DNA of 64,000 nucleotides from contig JANQOB010000002.1 in assembly GCA_028279275.1 (NCBI GenBank), positions 186,001 through 250,000 of the forward strand, written 5' to 3'. Shown in pieces: positions 26,195-35,157 of this stretch (its first letter is position 1; each line of letters opens with the position of its first letter). This DNA comes from Gammaproteobacteria bacterium. GTDB taxonomy: Bacteria > Pseudomonadota > Gammaproteobacteria > UBA4575. The position numbers and the translations under genes were made by a program. The notes under the pieces are model-generated. The model worked only from the letters and a program-made list of their open reading frames with translations. It was not told the origin of the DNA and made no database searches.

Positions 26195-26501
26195 GTCGAC
26201 TCTCTCCTTATTATGATTCACTCTCCATGTGAACCGTTTGCTTACTGTATGGAATTAGCCTTTTCGCTTCTTTGTAATAAGTCACGACACTGATAAAAAA
26301 CCTTTGTAATGGATTATTTCGCTTGGAAAGTATTTAAAAACAGCAAGTTTTCAATAAGTTATTTATAATCTCGGAGTATAGATTTAGCTCTCAGAACTTA
26401 TGAAAAGTTGATAATTAAATGGTGACTATCTAGATCTATTGCTATAACCATTTCTTTTCAAGTGCTATATTTGATTCCAATGTGGATAAATTAATTTCTC
26501 T

Positions 26502-27878
26502 ATGAGCATACAAATATTTAACACCCTCTCTCGCAATAAAGAGGAATTTGTGCCTGGTGATCCCAAAAGGGTCACAATGTATGTGTGCGGACCAACGGTT
26601 TATAGCCACCCTCACATAGGCAATGCACGTCCTGCAGTAGTGTTCGATACTTTGTTTAGGTTGCTTAAACATGAATTCCCAAATGTTGTATACACGCGCA
26701 ACATTACAGATGTAGACGATAAAATTAATGCCGCTGCGCAAAATGAAGATACATCTATTGATGCGATCAGTAAGCGTTTTACAGAAATTTATCACCAAGA
26801 CATGAGCGCCTTAGGTGTTTTGCCACCAACTATTGAGCCGCGTGTTACAGAACATATGCCGCATATAATCGACATGATTCAGCGCTTAATAAAAAGTGGG
26901 CATGCATACGAGGCTGAAGGGCATGTTCTTTTTAATGTGCCTTCCTTTTCTGAATACGGAAAACTTTCAGGTCGAAATCAAAAAGAGATGATTGCAGGTG
27001 CTCGTGTTGAAGTGGCTCCATTTAAAAAAGATCCTGCAGATTTTGTTTTATGGAAACCTTCGACTCAGGATCAACCTTCATGGGACAGTCCTTGGGGCGG
27101 AGGTCGACCGGGCTGGCATATCGAATGCTCTACAATGATTGAAAAACATCTAGGCAACACCATTGATATACACGGTGGAGGTCAAGATCTGGTATTTCCT
27201 CATCATGAAAATGAAATAGCACAAACTACATGTGTCCATGGCGGAGAATTATTTTGCCGTTATTGGATACACAATGGTTTTGTAAACGTAAACCAGGAAA
27301 AAATGTCTAAATCGATTGGTAATGTCTTATTAGTTAAAGACTTACTCAGCCAAGCTCCAGGGGAAGCCATTCGAGTTACATTATTAAGTACACATTATAG
27401 GAGTCCATTGGATTGGACGGATGATGCATTGAACCAGTCAAAAAGGAATCTCGATAAACTTTATGGTGCTTTGCAAGAGTTGCAAGATTTGCAAGTAAGT
27501 GTTTCAAAAGAAGATGTTCCTGAAGAATTCATCAATGTGCTTAAAGATGATTTGAATACTCCTGCGGCATTTACCATACTTCACAAGCTTGCAAAACAAG
27601 CGAATAGTGAAAAAGAAGCTGAAAAAAAGAAGTTAATTAAAAAACAACTATTAGCGGCGGGTAATTTGCTTGGTGTTTTGCAGCAAGAACCGGAAGACTG
27701 GTTCCGTGGAATAGGAGATGTTGACGAAACAGAGATAGAAAAACTGTTAGAAGAAAGATCCCAAGCCAAGAAAGAAAAAAATTTCCAACTAGCAGATGAC
27801 ATACGTAACAAACTATCGGCTATGGATATTCAAGTCTTGGATCATCCCGATGGAACTTCAACTTGGCGTAAACATTAA
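26502..27878 (+). CDS. cysS: Cysteinyl-tRNA synthetase
   Basis: CysS charges tRNA-Cys with cysteine in the cytoplasm. It is a class I synthetase of 458 residues, close to the 461 in E. coli. Motifs: the HIGN-type TVYSHPHIGNARP near residue 34, the WHIECSTM zinc/substrate region, the histidine-rich GGQDLVFPHHENEIAQ and the KMSKS loop (QEKMSKSIGN). A C-terminal anticodon region contains the DIRNKLSAMDIQVLD end typical of the family. The gene is monocistronic with no neighbour in its direction for 38 bases, and it is divergent from the L,D-transpeptidase gene. Confidence 0.98.
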   Translation: MSIQIFNTLSRNKEEFVPGDPKRVTMYVCGPTVYSHPHIGNARPAVVFDTLFRLLKHEFPNVVYTRNITDVDDKINAAAQNEDTSIDAISKRFTEIYHQDMSALGVLPPTIEPRVTEHMPHIIDMIQRLIKSGHAYEAEGHVLFNVPSFSEYGKLSGRNQKEMIAGARVEVAPFKKDPADFVLWKPSTQDQPSWDSPWGGGRPGWHIECSTMIEKHLGNTIDIHGGGQDLVFPHHENEIAQTTCVHGGELFCRYWIHNGFVNVNQEKMSKSIGNVLLVKDLLSQAPGEAIRVTLLSTHYRSPLDWTDDALNQSKRNLDKLYGALQELQDLQVSVSKEDVPEEFINVLKDDLNTPAAFTILHKLAKQANSEKEAEKKKLIKKQLLAAGNLLGVLQQEPEDWFRGIGDVDETEIEKLLEERSQAKKEKNFQLADDIRNKLSAMDIQVLDHPDGTSTWRKH

Positions 27879-27916
27879 TTGTTTGGAATGTGCTTTAACG
27901 ATAAAAAGGTTTTTAA

Positions 27917-28189
27917 GTGAGGGGATTTGTTCCTCCTGATCCTGATGGTGGAGTTTCTGATGTTCAATTTGCAGTAGTGTATTCACCGAAACACAGTACA
28001 GAAATAAAAAAAGCTTCAAAAAGAAACAACAAAAGATTTTCTGCGAACTGTGTGGAATTAAAAGAGAATGAAGAACAAGCTATTGCGGACTCAGATAAAA
28101 ATTCTAATTACTATCCTGCAAAAGTCTTAGGCCCTTCAAAATCTTCCGAAGGGCAATATATTTATTACTTGGTAGAGTGGCTGATGTAA
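27917..28189 (+). CDS. Small hypothetical protein downstream of cysS
   Basis: This 90-residue frame uses a GTG start. It lies 38 bases after cysS, with AGG 8 bases upstream. The product has a Pro/Gly N-terminus (RGFVPPDPDGGVSDVQF), a lysine-rich middle, and a C-terminus with NYYPAKVLGPSKSSEGQYIYYLVEWL, whose strand-like, aromatic ending looks real. It has no signal peptide or membrane segment. I do not recognise a family. It may be cotranscribed with cysS. Confidence 0.6.
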   Translation: MRGFVPPDPDGGVSDVQFAVVYSPKHSTEIKKASKRNNKRFSANCVELKENEEQAIADSDKNSNYYPAKVLGPSKSSEGQYIYYLVEWLM

Positions 28190-28311
28190 TCTTTAATAAA
28201 CTTAGTTGTTTCACATCATTAACTTACTTTATCTTTATTTCGGATTTTAAGTGCAACTTTAGTGATGAGATTAAGTCATATATAGTGATAGCCTGAATCA
28301 GGAGGAGTGCT

Positions 28312-28662
28312 ATGAAATCTATATATAAGTATATGTTTGTTGTACCCGCTATTTTTGCATTTGTATTAATATCCTTTTCATCCCAAGCACAGGCCGGTGA
28401 CGTTAAAATTATCATAGGTGGTTATGGTTACGATAAGCACCATTACAAACATAATATTGGCTTCAAGCGTCACTACAACAAATCACGACATAACTATAGG
28501 CATCATTTAGGGTATAAAGACCATTATTATCCTAAGAGATATTATAAGAAGAAGTATTACGGAAATTACTATAAGCCTAAACGGTATTATGGTTACGGTA
28601 ATGGCTATCGTTATAATAATCGCAACTACTATCGTGGAAACAGGAATTATTGTCCTTACTAA
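28312..28662 (+). CDS. Secreted tyrosine/lysine/histidine-rich protein
   Basis: This 116-residue protein has a strong ribosome-binding site (AGGAGG) and a good signal peptide (VVPAIFAFVLISFSSQAQA). The mature part of about 85 residues is a low-complexity mixture of Tyr, Lys, His, Arg, Asn and Gly (GYGYDKHHYKHNIG, KRYYKKKYYGNYYKPKRYYG), strongly basic. It resembles small secreted, metal- or murein-binding basic peptides, but no family is recognised. Histidines cluster in the first third and tyrosines at the end. A strong intrinsic terminator follows, so the gene is transcribed alone. Confidence 0.75.
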   Translation: MKSIYKYMFVVPAIFAFVLISFSSQAQAGDVKIIIGGYGYDKHHYKHNIGFKRHYNKSRHNYRHHLGYKDHYYPKRYYKKKYYGNYYKPKRYYGYGNGYRYNNRNYYRGNRNYCPY

Positions 28663-28693
28663 ATATTATCACGTGCATTATTGAGCATTGAAT

Positions 28694-28728
28694 ATAGGCG
28701 CTTATCATTTCGATAGCGCCTATTTTTA
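28694..28728 (+). terminator. Rho-independent terminator after the YKH-rich gene
   Basis: A perfect 9-base-pair stem, ATAGGCGCT (28694-28702) with AGCGCCTAT (28715-28723), closes a 12-base loop and is followed by TTTTAT. It ends transcription of the secreted-protein gene at 28312 and insulates the C1 block that begins at 28802. Confidence 0.85.
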
Positions 28729-28801
28729 TATGAAGCTTTTGTTTCATTGTTAATTGTAAATTAGTGAGGTTTTCAATTTCATTATCGAATAGAATTCGCC
28801 T

Positions 28802-29806
28802 ATGAGTTCTTCGTCCATTTACATTGAGGCTCCTGCACGACTACACCTTGGGTTTTTAGATCTAGAGGGTAGTTTGGGGAGACGTTTTGGTAGCATTGGG
28901 CTCACCCTTAATGATATTGCTACAAAAATCTTGGTACGACCTTCTGAGCAACTTCGTGTGATAGGTGATCCATCCGGGCGTATACAAAAATATGCTAAAA
29001 AATTTATTTCCCATAAAGGTTTAGTATCCAACTGCGAAATTGAAGTAGTTGATCAAATTTTAGAACATTCTGGTTTGGGTTCAGGCACGCAACTGGCTAT
29101 TGCGGTGGGTAGCGCTATTGCAAAGCTTTATCGACTGGACTGCACGACTGCTGAGATCGCCGTTTCATTGCATCGTGGCGCCCGATCGGGAATTGGCATT
29201 GCGGCATTTGATCATGGCGGCTTTCTAGTGGATGGAGGAAGAAATCCGGATAGTCAGGTTCCACCCATAATTTCACGTCTAGAATTCCCATCTAACTGGC
29301 GCGTGATTCTGGTTTTAGACCTCGCTCAACGTGGTATTCATGGTCAGGATGAACATGCGTCTTTTGCCAATTTGCCATCATTTTCTGCCCAAAATGCTGC
29401 TGATCTTTGCCGCATGGTGATGATGCAAATATTACCCGCTATTAAAGAACAGAATATTGGTGTATTTAATCAAGGTATATATGAATTACAAAAATGTATC
29501 GGCGAATATTTCGCATCAGCACAAGGAGGACGTTATACTAGCGCGTCCGTAGCGGAGGCCAATGCATATCTGGAGTCGTTAGGTGTCAAAGGAGTAGGGC
29601 AAAGCTCTTGGGGGCCTACTGGATTTGCTTTTGTAGATAGTGAAACACATGCTCATACTCTGTTACGCAAATTACAAGCTAAGTTTGAAAATAATAAGGA
29701 TCTTACTTTTAAGATTGTTTCAGGAAGAAATTCTGGGGCGCTGATAGAAGAAAGGGAGTCCGAGCAACATCATTCTGTTTCTTTGCCTAGATCAAATAGA
29801 TCTTAA
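28802..29806 (+). CDS. Beta-ribofuranosylaminobenzene 5'-phosphate synthase-like protein (GHMP fold)
   Basis: This 334-residue GHMP-superfamily protein begins IYIEAPARLHLGFLDLEGS and has the phosphate-binding HSGLGSGTQLAIAVGSA and a C-terminal GVGQSSWGPTGFAFV. These are typical of beta-RFAP synthase (MptG-like), which condenses 4-aminobenzoate with PRPP and releases CO2, the committed step of methanopterin synthesis. It is the first gene of the C1 block, and PabB, which helps make 4-aminobenzoate, lies in the same block. Function rests on family and context. Confidence 0.9.
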   Translation: MSSSSIYIEAPARLHLGFLDLEGSLGRRFGSIGLTLNDIATKILVRPSEQLRVIGDPSGRIQKYAKKFISHKGLVSNCEIEVVDQILEHSGLGSGTQLAIAVGSAIAKLYRLDCTTAEIAVSLHRGARSGIGIAAFDHGGFLVDGGRNPDSQVPPIISRLEFPSNWRVILVLDLAQRGIHGQDEHASFANLPSFSAQNAADLCRMVMMQILPAIKEQNIGVFNQGIYELQKCIGEYFASAQGGRYTSASVAEANAYLESLGVKGVGQSSWGPTGFAFVDSETHAHTLLRKLQAKFENNKDLTFKIVSGRNSGALIEERESEQHHSVSLPRSNRS

Positions 29807-29829
29807 CTGAATTCAAACAATAAAATAAT

Positions 29830-29856
29830 TTGTGCAAGCATAGCTATGCTGCGCAA
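29830..29856 (+). other. Intercistronic hairpin before mtdB
   Basis: A 14-base perfect palindrome, AGCATAGCTATGCT, sits in a longer stem: TTGTGC-A-AGCATAG pairs with CTATGCT-GCGCAA with one bulged A and one G-U pair. No T-run follows on the plus strand, so it is not a normal terminator. It may set RNA stability or processing between the beta-RFAP synthase and mtdB messages, or be a regulator site. Confidence 0.45.
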
Positions 29857-29903
29857 AAAATAATTAAATTTGTTAATTTAAAAAAACAAGAAGAGAGTAA
29901 AAA

Positions 29904-30800
29904 ATGGGAAAGCCTTATATCCTTCATATGATCACCCCTGCAAAAAATCTTAGCCCATTTGATGTCAATATGGCATTGGATGCAGGATGGGATAATGCAA
30001 TTGGCTACACCAATGTTGAAAAAGATGAAGTGCAGGCATTAGTGCAAGATGCAATTTTTTCACGTGGTCCATCGGGTGCAAAACGTTCTGGCTTGTTTTT
30101 AGGAGGCCGTGATATGCATATGGCGATGGATATGATGGAAATCGTACAAGAATCGATGGTACCGCCATTTCAGGTTTCTTGCTTTGCAGACCCAAGTGGT
30201 GCATTTACTACAGCTGCCGGAATGGTGGCGAGTGTTGAGCATGCACTTAATGAAAAGCACGATACAGATTTAAAAGATAAAACCGTAATTGTTATGGGCG
30301 GCACAGGTCCCGTTGGTTCCACTGCTGCGGTGTTGGCGGCTAAAGCGGGTGCTGAAGTCAGTATTCTTGGGCGTAAAAAAGATAAATCACAACGTGTTGC
30401 GGCAATGTGCACAGAATATGGTGCTGACCTTACAGGTATCAAAGGTGAAGCCAACGACATGATTGACGGTATTGTTCAGATGGCCGATGTTGTATTGGCT
30501 TGTGCAGCAGCGGGAGTACAAGTTATCAATGAAGATCATATTAAATCTGCAGATAACTTAAAAGTTGCGGCGGATGTAAACGCAGTCCCTCCTTCTGGTA
30601 TTTATGGTTTAGATTTAATGGGAGCATGCGAACCTATTAAAGGCTCTAAAAATGCTTTTGGAATTGGGGCTTTAGCAATTGGTAATGTTAAATACCAAAC
30701 CCAACACAGAATGCTTCAAGAAATGCATGATAGAGATGAACCTATCTATCTTCACTTTGAGCGTGCATTTGAAATTGCACGTGAAGTCGTAAAAGAGTAA
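29904..30800 (+). CDS. mtdB: NAD(P)-dependent methylene-tetrahydromethanopterin dehydrogenase
   Basis: MtdB oxidises methylene-H4MPT to methenyl-H4MPT in the cytoplasm. The 298-residue protein has the family N-terminus (PYILHMITPAKNLSPFDVNM), the catalytic and pterin region (GGRDMHMAMDMMEIVQESM) and a Rossmann motif VMGGTGPVGSTAAVLAAKAG for NAD(P). The C-terminus includes GIGALAIGNVKYQTQH. A good ribosome-binding site (AAGAGAG) lies upstream. It follows the hairpin at 29830 and precedes an ATP-grasp gene and mch. The fold and motifs make the assignment strong; MtdA-like preference for NADP alone cannot be excluded. Confidence 0.95.
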   Translation: MGKPYILHMITPAKNLSPFDVNMALDAGWDNAIGYTNVEKDEVQALVQDAIFSRGPSGAKRSGLFLGGRDMHMAMDMMEIVQESMVPPFQVSCFADPSGAFTTAAGMVASVEHALNEKHDTDLKDKTVIVMGGTGPVGSTAAVLAAKAGAEVSILGRKKDKSQRVAAMCTEYGADLTGIKGEANDMIDGIVQMADVVLACAAAGVQVINEDHIKSADNLKVAADVNAVPPSGIYGLDLMGACEPIKGSKNAFGIGALAIGNVKYQTQHRMLQEMHDRDEPIYLHFERAFEIAREVVKE

Positions 30801-30832
30801 TTTTCTTTAAGAGTTTTTTGTAGGCTGTATTT

Positions 30833-31927
30833 ATTTATTTAGTTATTGCTTCCTCGGGTCGCGCAATTGCACAAGGGCTTAAGGCACTTGATGTACCCTG
30901 TGCCCTAATAGGTGGGTACGCTGATATTGATACACAAGCGGCGGCTACTGCCCACAGGCAAGTTAAACGTGTTGAATTTGGGCTCGATAAGCAAGAAGTA
31001 ATACAGGAAGCTAAAACCCTTATCCAAAATTATTCATTTGACGGTTTGTTATATGGGACTGCAATAGAAGCTTGTCCTAGCATATTAGATGAATTAAGTA
31101 GTGTGCCAGCAGTAGGAAATTCTAGCGAAATACTTGAAAGCTGTAACAATCCGCAATTATTTTTCCCAACCTTAGATCAGCACTCTATTCCTTATCCTGA
31201 AACTTGTTTTGAGCTCGATCATTCAAAGCAGGGTGACTGGTTGATTAAAAATCGATCTTCTAATGGTGGGATAGGTGTTCGATTGTTTGAAAATAAAAAT
31301 GAATTATCACCTGACCACTACTTACAGAAAAAAATATCAGGAATAAATTTTTCAGTTACTTTTCTTGCCAATGAAAAAGATATTTTCGTTTTAGGTTTTA
31401 ATACTTTATGGAATGAAAATTTGGGTGAGGAAATTCCATATGCGTATGCAGGCGCGATCAACCAGGTTAATTTAAGTAATGATTTTCTAGAGCTTGCTAA
31501 ACAGTATGCGGAAATAATCACTCAAGAATTTGGATTGCTTGGTTTAAATAGCATCGATTTCATTTGTGATGAAGATTCAGTCTATGTTCTAGAGGTAAAT
31601 CCTCGCATTCCTGCTACATATGAGTTATATGAAACAAAATATGGCGATTTGTTGCGGGAGCATATTGAGGCTTGCCGTCATAAAGTTTTACCTACAGACA
31701 AAAGGCCTTTTCTGTTACGTGCTCATGCAATCGTATATGCACCTTCAGAAATTACTATTCCAGAGAATATATCTTGGCCACTATGGACTGCCGATCGCCC
31801 GCCCGCAGGCGAGGTAATTTCTCAATATGACCCTATATGCAGTGTGTTTTCAGGCGGTAAAAATAGCGCTCAAGTGCGTGACATGATAAAAACACGCAAG
31901 CAATCCATTATCAATAAACTTCTTTAA
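30833..31927 (+). CDS. ATP-grasp protein of the C1 block, apparently with an ATT start
   Basis: The reading frame continues well upstream of the TTG at 31046. The residues before it, YLVIASSGRAIAQGLKALD and then PCALIGGYADIDTQ, look like a genuine N-terminal subdomain of the family. The frame is closed by a TAG at 30821, and no ATG, GTG or TTG lies between. The best candidate is ATT at 30833, 8 bases after AGG. The ATP-grasp core follows: GDWLIKNRSSNGGIGVRLFE, SFSVTFLA-type and VYVLEVNPRIPATYELYE. It is about 364 residues. ATP-grasp ligases recur in H4MPT clusters; the substrate is unknown. A base error in an ATG is an alternative to a real ATT start. Confidence 0.8.
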   Translation: MYLVIASSGRAIAQGLKALDVPCALIGGYADIDTQAAATAHRQVKRVEFGLDKQEVIQEAKTLIQNYSFDGLLYGTAIEACPSILDELSSVPAVGNSSEILESCNNPQLFFPTLDQHSIPYPETCFELDHSKQGDWLIKNRSSNGGIGVRLFENKNELSPDHYLQKKISGINFSVTFLANEKDIFVLGFNTLWNENLGEEIPYAYAGAINQVNLSNDFLELAKQYAEIITQEFGLLGLNSIDFICDEDSVYVLEVNPRIPATYELYETKYGDLLREHIEACRHKVLPTDKRPFLLRAHAIVYAPSEITIPENISWPLWTADRPPAGEVISQYDPICSVFSGGKNSAQVRDMIKTRKQSIINKLL

Positions 31928-31954
31928 CTAATAATACTAAAAAAGGAACGCTCG

Positions 31955-32899
31955 ATGATCAGTGTGAATGAGTTAGCTAAACCATTGTTGCAAGAGCTTG
32001 TGACTAAAAGTGAAGCATTACGAGTGAAAGTTGGAAAGTTTTCTAATGGCGCAAATTATATTGACGCCGGAATAGAATGTGTCGGTGGATTAGAAGCTGG
32101 CAGGATCATTGGTGAAATTTGTATGGGTGGTCTAGGAAAAGTGAATTTATACCATGCTTCGGCCGTAGGGGAATGGCCGCTATTTTTACATGTACATAGT
32201 TCGCATCCTGTGATTGCTTGTTTAGCTAGTCAATATGCAGGCTGGAGTTTGTCGCATGAAAAATTCCATGCTCTAGGTTCTGGTCCGGGGAGAGCAATCG
32301 CTTTAAAAGAACCGTTGTTTGAAGAATTAAGCTACCAGGATAAATGTGATAGTGCGGTATTCGTGCTTGAAGTTGACCAGTTACCCCCCATTGAATTAGT
32401 CGATAAAGTAGCTGAAACCTGTAAGTTGGACCCTAGCGCGATAACATTTATTTTAACACCCACCAGCTCAATAGCAGGTTGCATGCAAGTTGTGGCTCGT
32501 GTTTTAGAAGTAGCCATGCACAAAACGCATGAACTTAACTTCCCTCTAGAAAATATTTTAGATGGTTCTGCGAGTGCGCCTTTATCACCTCCGATTCCAG
32601 ACTTTGTCAAAGCTATGGGCCGGACTAATGACGCCATCTTATTTGCTGGAAGAGTGCAATTATTTGTTAGTGGAGATGATGCAACAGCAGAAAAACTTGC
32701 GAAAGAGTTACCTTCAAGTTCTTCACGAGATTACGGAAAACCTTTTGCGCAGATTTTTAAAGATTATGAATATGATTTCTTCAAAGTAGACCCTATGTTG
32801 TTTAGCCCGGCATCGGTAATGGTGACGGCTGTGGAGAGTGGTAATACATTCCGTGGAGGGGAGTTAGATCCTGCGCTTCTTAATAAATCTTTCTCTTAA
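31955..32899 (+). CDS. mch: Methenyl-tetrahydromethanopterin cyclohydrolase
   Basis: Mch hydrolyses methenyl-H4MPT to 5-formyl-H4MPT in the cytoplasm, the step after MtdB. The 314 residues match the family, and the sequence aligns throughout: [73 protein letters not shown] and the C-terminal [21 protein letters not shown]. The ribosome-binding site (AAAAGGAACG) is good. It is 9 bases before a RimK-like ligase, so the two are probably cotranscribed. Confidence 0.97.
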   Translation: MISVNELAKPLLQELVTKSEALRVKVGKFSNGANYIDAGIECVGGLEAGRIIGEICMGGLGKVNLYHASAVGEWPLFLHVHSSHPVIACLASQYAGWSLSHEKFHALGSGPGRAIALKEPLFEELSYQDKCDSAVFVLEVDQLPPIELVDKVAETCKLDPSAITFILTPTSSIAGCMQVVARVLEVAMHKTHELNFPLENILDGSASAPLSPPIPDFVKAMGRTNDAILFAGRVQLFVSGDDATAEKLAKELPSSSSRDYGKPFAQIFKDYEYDFFKVDPMLFSPASVMVTAVESGNTFRGGELDPALLNKSFS

Positions 32900-32907
32900 T
32901 AGAAATT

Positions 32908-33822
32908 ATGAAGCATATTGCAGTTATCACAGATGATCCAGGTTGGCATGGCAAGGAATTACATGATGCATTTAATCGCAAAGGTTTTCAGTGTACTAAT
33001 GTTTCGTTGACAGACTGTCACTTTGATTTAGGTGCACAAAAAAATAAAAGTTTATTTTTACCAGGATTCGAAAATGATCTTCCAGATGGTGTGTTTGTGA
33101 GAGGTGTGCCAGGTGGCACTTTAGAAGAGGTTGTATTTTATCTAGATATTTTACATGCCCTACAAGAATTAAACATTCTTGTATATAACAATGCACGTGC
33201 AATAGAGCGCAGTGTTGATAAGGGCATGACAAGTTTTCTGTTGAATCAAGCTGGTATTTCTACACCTCCTACATGGGTAGGGAATGATGTGCATAAGGCT
33301 TACGCATTTGTTCGACGAGAACTATGTATGGGTAATCAAGTGGTAGCCAAACCTCTTTTTGGCTCACAAGGTAAGAATCTACAACTCATTTCTAAATTCG
33401 AAGATATAGTTAACTTTAATGTCTATAACAAGATCTACTATTTGCAACGATTCATTCACACAGGGCAACAAAAAGCCTTTGATTGGCGATTATTTATAAT
33501 TGCTGATCAAGTCGTTGCATCGATGAAAAGAGAGGCTTCAGATTGGATTAGTAATGTAGCAAACGGTGGAAAATGCTATTCAGCACTGATAAATGACCGG
33601 TTTGCTGAATTAGCTAAAGAAGCTGTGAGGGTTGTCGATATGCATTATGCCGGAGTAGATCTTATGCAAGATGCCGAGGGAAAGCTATGGGTGACTGAAG
33701 TAAATAGCATACCAGCGTGGAAAGGATTGCAAAGTGTCAATAATCTCGTGGTTGCAGATAAGCTCGTTGAGCACTTTATCAAGTGTTTAAGTGCTAATTC
33801 AAATATAACAGTTGCAAGCTAG
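32908..33822 (+). CDS. RimK-like ATP-grasp alpha-L-glutamate ligase
   Basis: This 304-residue ATP-grasp ligase has the RimK order: an N-terminal KHIAVITDDPGWHGKELHDAF subdomain, VVAKPLFGSQGKNLQLIS (ATP-binding lysine and loop), FDWRLFIIADQVVASMKREA and the metal-binding AGVDLMQDAEGKLWVTEVNS. RimK-like enzymes add glutamate to peptides or cofactors. In archaea MptN is a RimK-type H4MPT glutamate ligase, so in this block, beside mch, a role in glutamylating the pterin cofactor is likely. The substrate is inferred from context. It lies 9 bases after mch. Confidence 0.88.
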   Translation: MKHIAVITDDPGWHGKELHDAFNRKGFQCTNVSLTDCHFDLGAQKNKSLFLPGFENDLPDGVFVRGVPGGTLEEVVFYLDILHALQELNILVYNNARAIERSVDKGMTSFLLNQAGISTPPTWVGNDVHKAYAFVRRELCMGNQVVAKPLFGSQGKNLQLISKFEDIVNFNVYNKIYYLQRFIHTGQQKAFDWRLFIIADQVVASMKREASDWISNVANGGKCYSALINDRFAELAKEAVRVVDMHYAGVDLMQDAEGKLWVTEVNSIPAWKGLQSVNNLVVADKLVEHFIKCLSANSNITVAS

Positions 33823-33858
33823 CTACACCGGCATAAATTTAACTATTAATAAAATGCT

Positions 33859-35091
33859 ATGAGCTTTTTCGAGATCGTATCTTTGCTGCTGTGTTTCGCA
33901 GCGGTGTTCGCCTATATCAATTACAAATACATTAAATTGCCAACCACAATTGGCATCATGCTATTAAGTTTAGTGTTTTCGTTAATGCTTGTTTTATTAG
34001 GAGAGTTCGGTTTTTCGCTTGAGGACCAAGCAACCAAGATTGTAGAAGGTATAGATTTCAATGAAGCGCTACTTCATGGAATGTTAAGTTTTTTGCTTTT
34101 TGCTGGTGCATTACACGTAAATCTGAATGATTTGCGCGAACAGAAATGGGTCATAGGAACATTAGCCACAGTTGGTGTGATTTGCTCAACATTCATCATA
34201 GGGACCGTGATGTTTTATGTTTTGCAGTGGTTAGATATCCATGTTGCGTATATTTATTGCTTGGTGTTTGGTGCGTTGATTTCACCGACAGATCCAATTG
34301 CTGTAATGGGTATTTTAAAAATTGTTGGAGCACCTAAAACATTGGAAACCAAAATTGCTGGTGAATCACTTTTTAATGACGGTGTAGGTGTAGTTGTATT
34401 TTTAGTTTTACTAGGTATTGCAACGGGCGGAGATGAAATGACGGCAACACATGTTATCAAGCTATTTTCTGTAGAAGCCTTAGGAGGTGTTACCTTTGGT
34501 CTAGGATTAGGGTTCCTTGGCTTCTTCATGCTTCGTGGCGTAGATAACTACCAAGTTGAAGCTTTAATTACCCTGGCTTTAGTTTCCGGTGGATATGCAT
34601 TTGCTGAGTACTTGCATATTTCTGCTCCGATAGCGATCGTAGTTGCGGGGCTGTTTATAGGTAATCAAGGGCGCATGTTAGCGATGTCAGATAAGACACG
34701 TGAACGACTAGATGATTTTTGGGAACTCATCGATGAAATTCTCAATGCTGTGTTGTTTTTGTTAATTGGTTTGGAATTATTAATTCTAACCTTTACCAAC
34801 CAATTTATGATTGCAGGATTGATAGCAATTCCGGTTGTCTTGTTAGCACGATTTGCATGTGTGGGCACCCCAATTCATTTTATGAGAAAGTTTAGAACTT
34901 TCTCACCCTATGCCGCGACGATTCTTACCTGGGGTGGTTTACGCGGCGGTATTTCAGTAGCTTTAGCGCTTTCGATTCCTCCCGGGCCTGCCAGAGAGCC
35001 TTTACTTGTGATTACCTATTTCGTTGTTGTATTTTCAATACTTGTTCAAGGTCTTACAGTCAAAAAAGTCTTGGCTTTTTCACAAAAGTAA
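33859..35091 (+). CDS. CPA1-family Na+/H+ antiporter
   Basis: This 410-residue integral membrane protein of about 12 segments has the CPA1 layout. Features include the N-terminal LLCFAAVFAYINYKYIKLP, the ion-site region ALISPTDPIAVMGILK with the aspartate, and AGESLFNDGVGVVVFLVLLG. The C-terminal part includes TWGGLRGGISVALALSIP. It exchanges protons with sodium or potassium across the inner membrane. It is 37 bases after the RimK-like gene and sits inside the C1 block, without an obvious link to it. Formate and proton production in formaldehyde oxidation may make pH control useful, but that is inference. Confidence 0.92.
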   Translation: MSFFEIVSLLLCFAAVFAYINYKYIKLPTTIGIMLLSLVFSLMLVLLGEFGFSLEDQATKIVEGIDFNEALLHGMLSFLLFAGALHVNLNDLREQKWVIGTLATVGVICSTFIIGTVMFYVLQWLDIHVAYIYCLVFGALISPTDPIAVMGILKIVGAPKTLETKIAGESLFNDGVGVVVFLVLLGIATGGDEMTATHVIKLFSVEALGGVTFGLGLGFLGFFMLRGVDNYQVEALITLALVSGGYAFAEYLHISAPIAIVVAGLFIGNQGRMLAMSDKTRERLDDFWELIDEILNAVLFLLIGLELLILTFTNQFMIAGLIAIPVVLLARFACVGTPIHFMRKFRTFSPYAATILTWGGLRGGISVALALSIPPGPAREPLLVITYFVVVFSILVQGLTVKKVLAFSQK

Positions 35092-35100
35092 TTGCTCTGC

Positions 35101-35120
35101 GTGTGCTATTTCTAGCACAC
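35101..35120 (+). terminator. Hairpin after the antiporter gene
   Basis: A perfect 8-base-pair stem with a TTTC loop: GTGTGCTA (35101-35108) and TAGCACAC (35113-35120). It lies 10 bases after the antiporter stop. Only scattered Ts follow (TGTTCCTAT), so it is a weak intrinsic terminator or an RNA-stability element. Confidence 0.5.
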
Positions 35121-35157
35121 TGTTCCTATCAAAATTTAGGAATGTCCACTCACTGTA

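Noticed and set aside
24533..26221. GTG start of the L,D-transpeptidase at 26221
   Set aside because: AAGGAGAG lies just before ATG 26194, inside the longer form.
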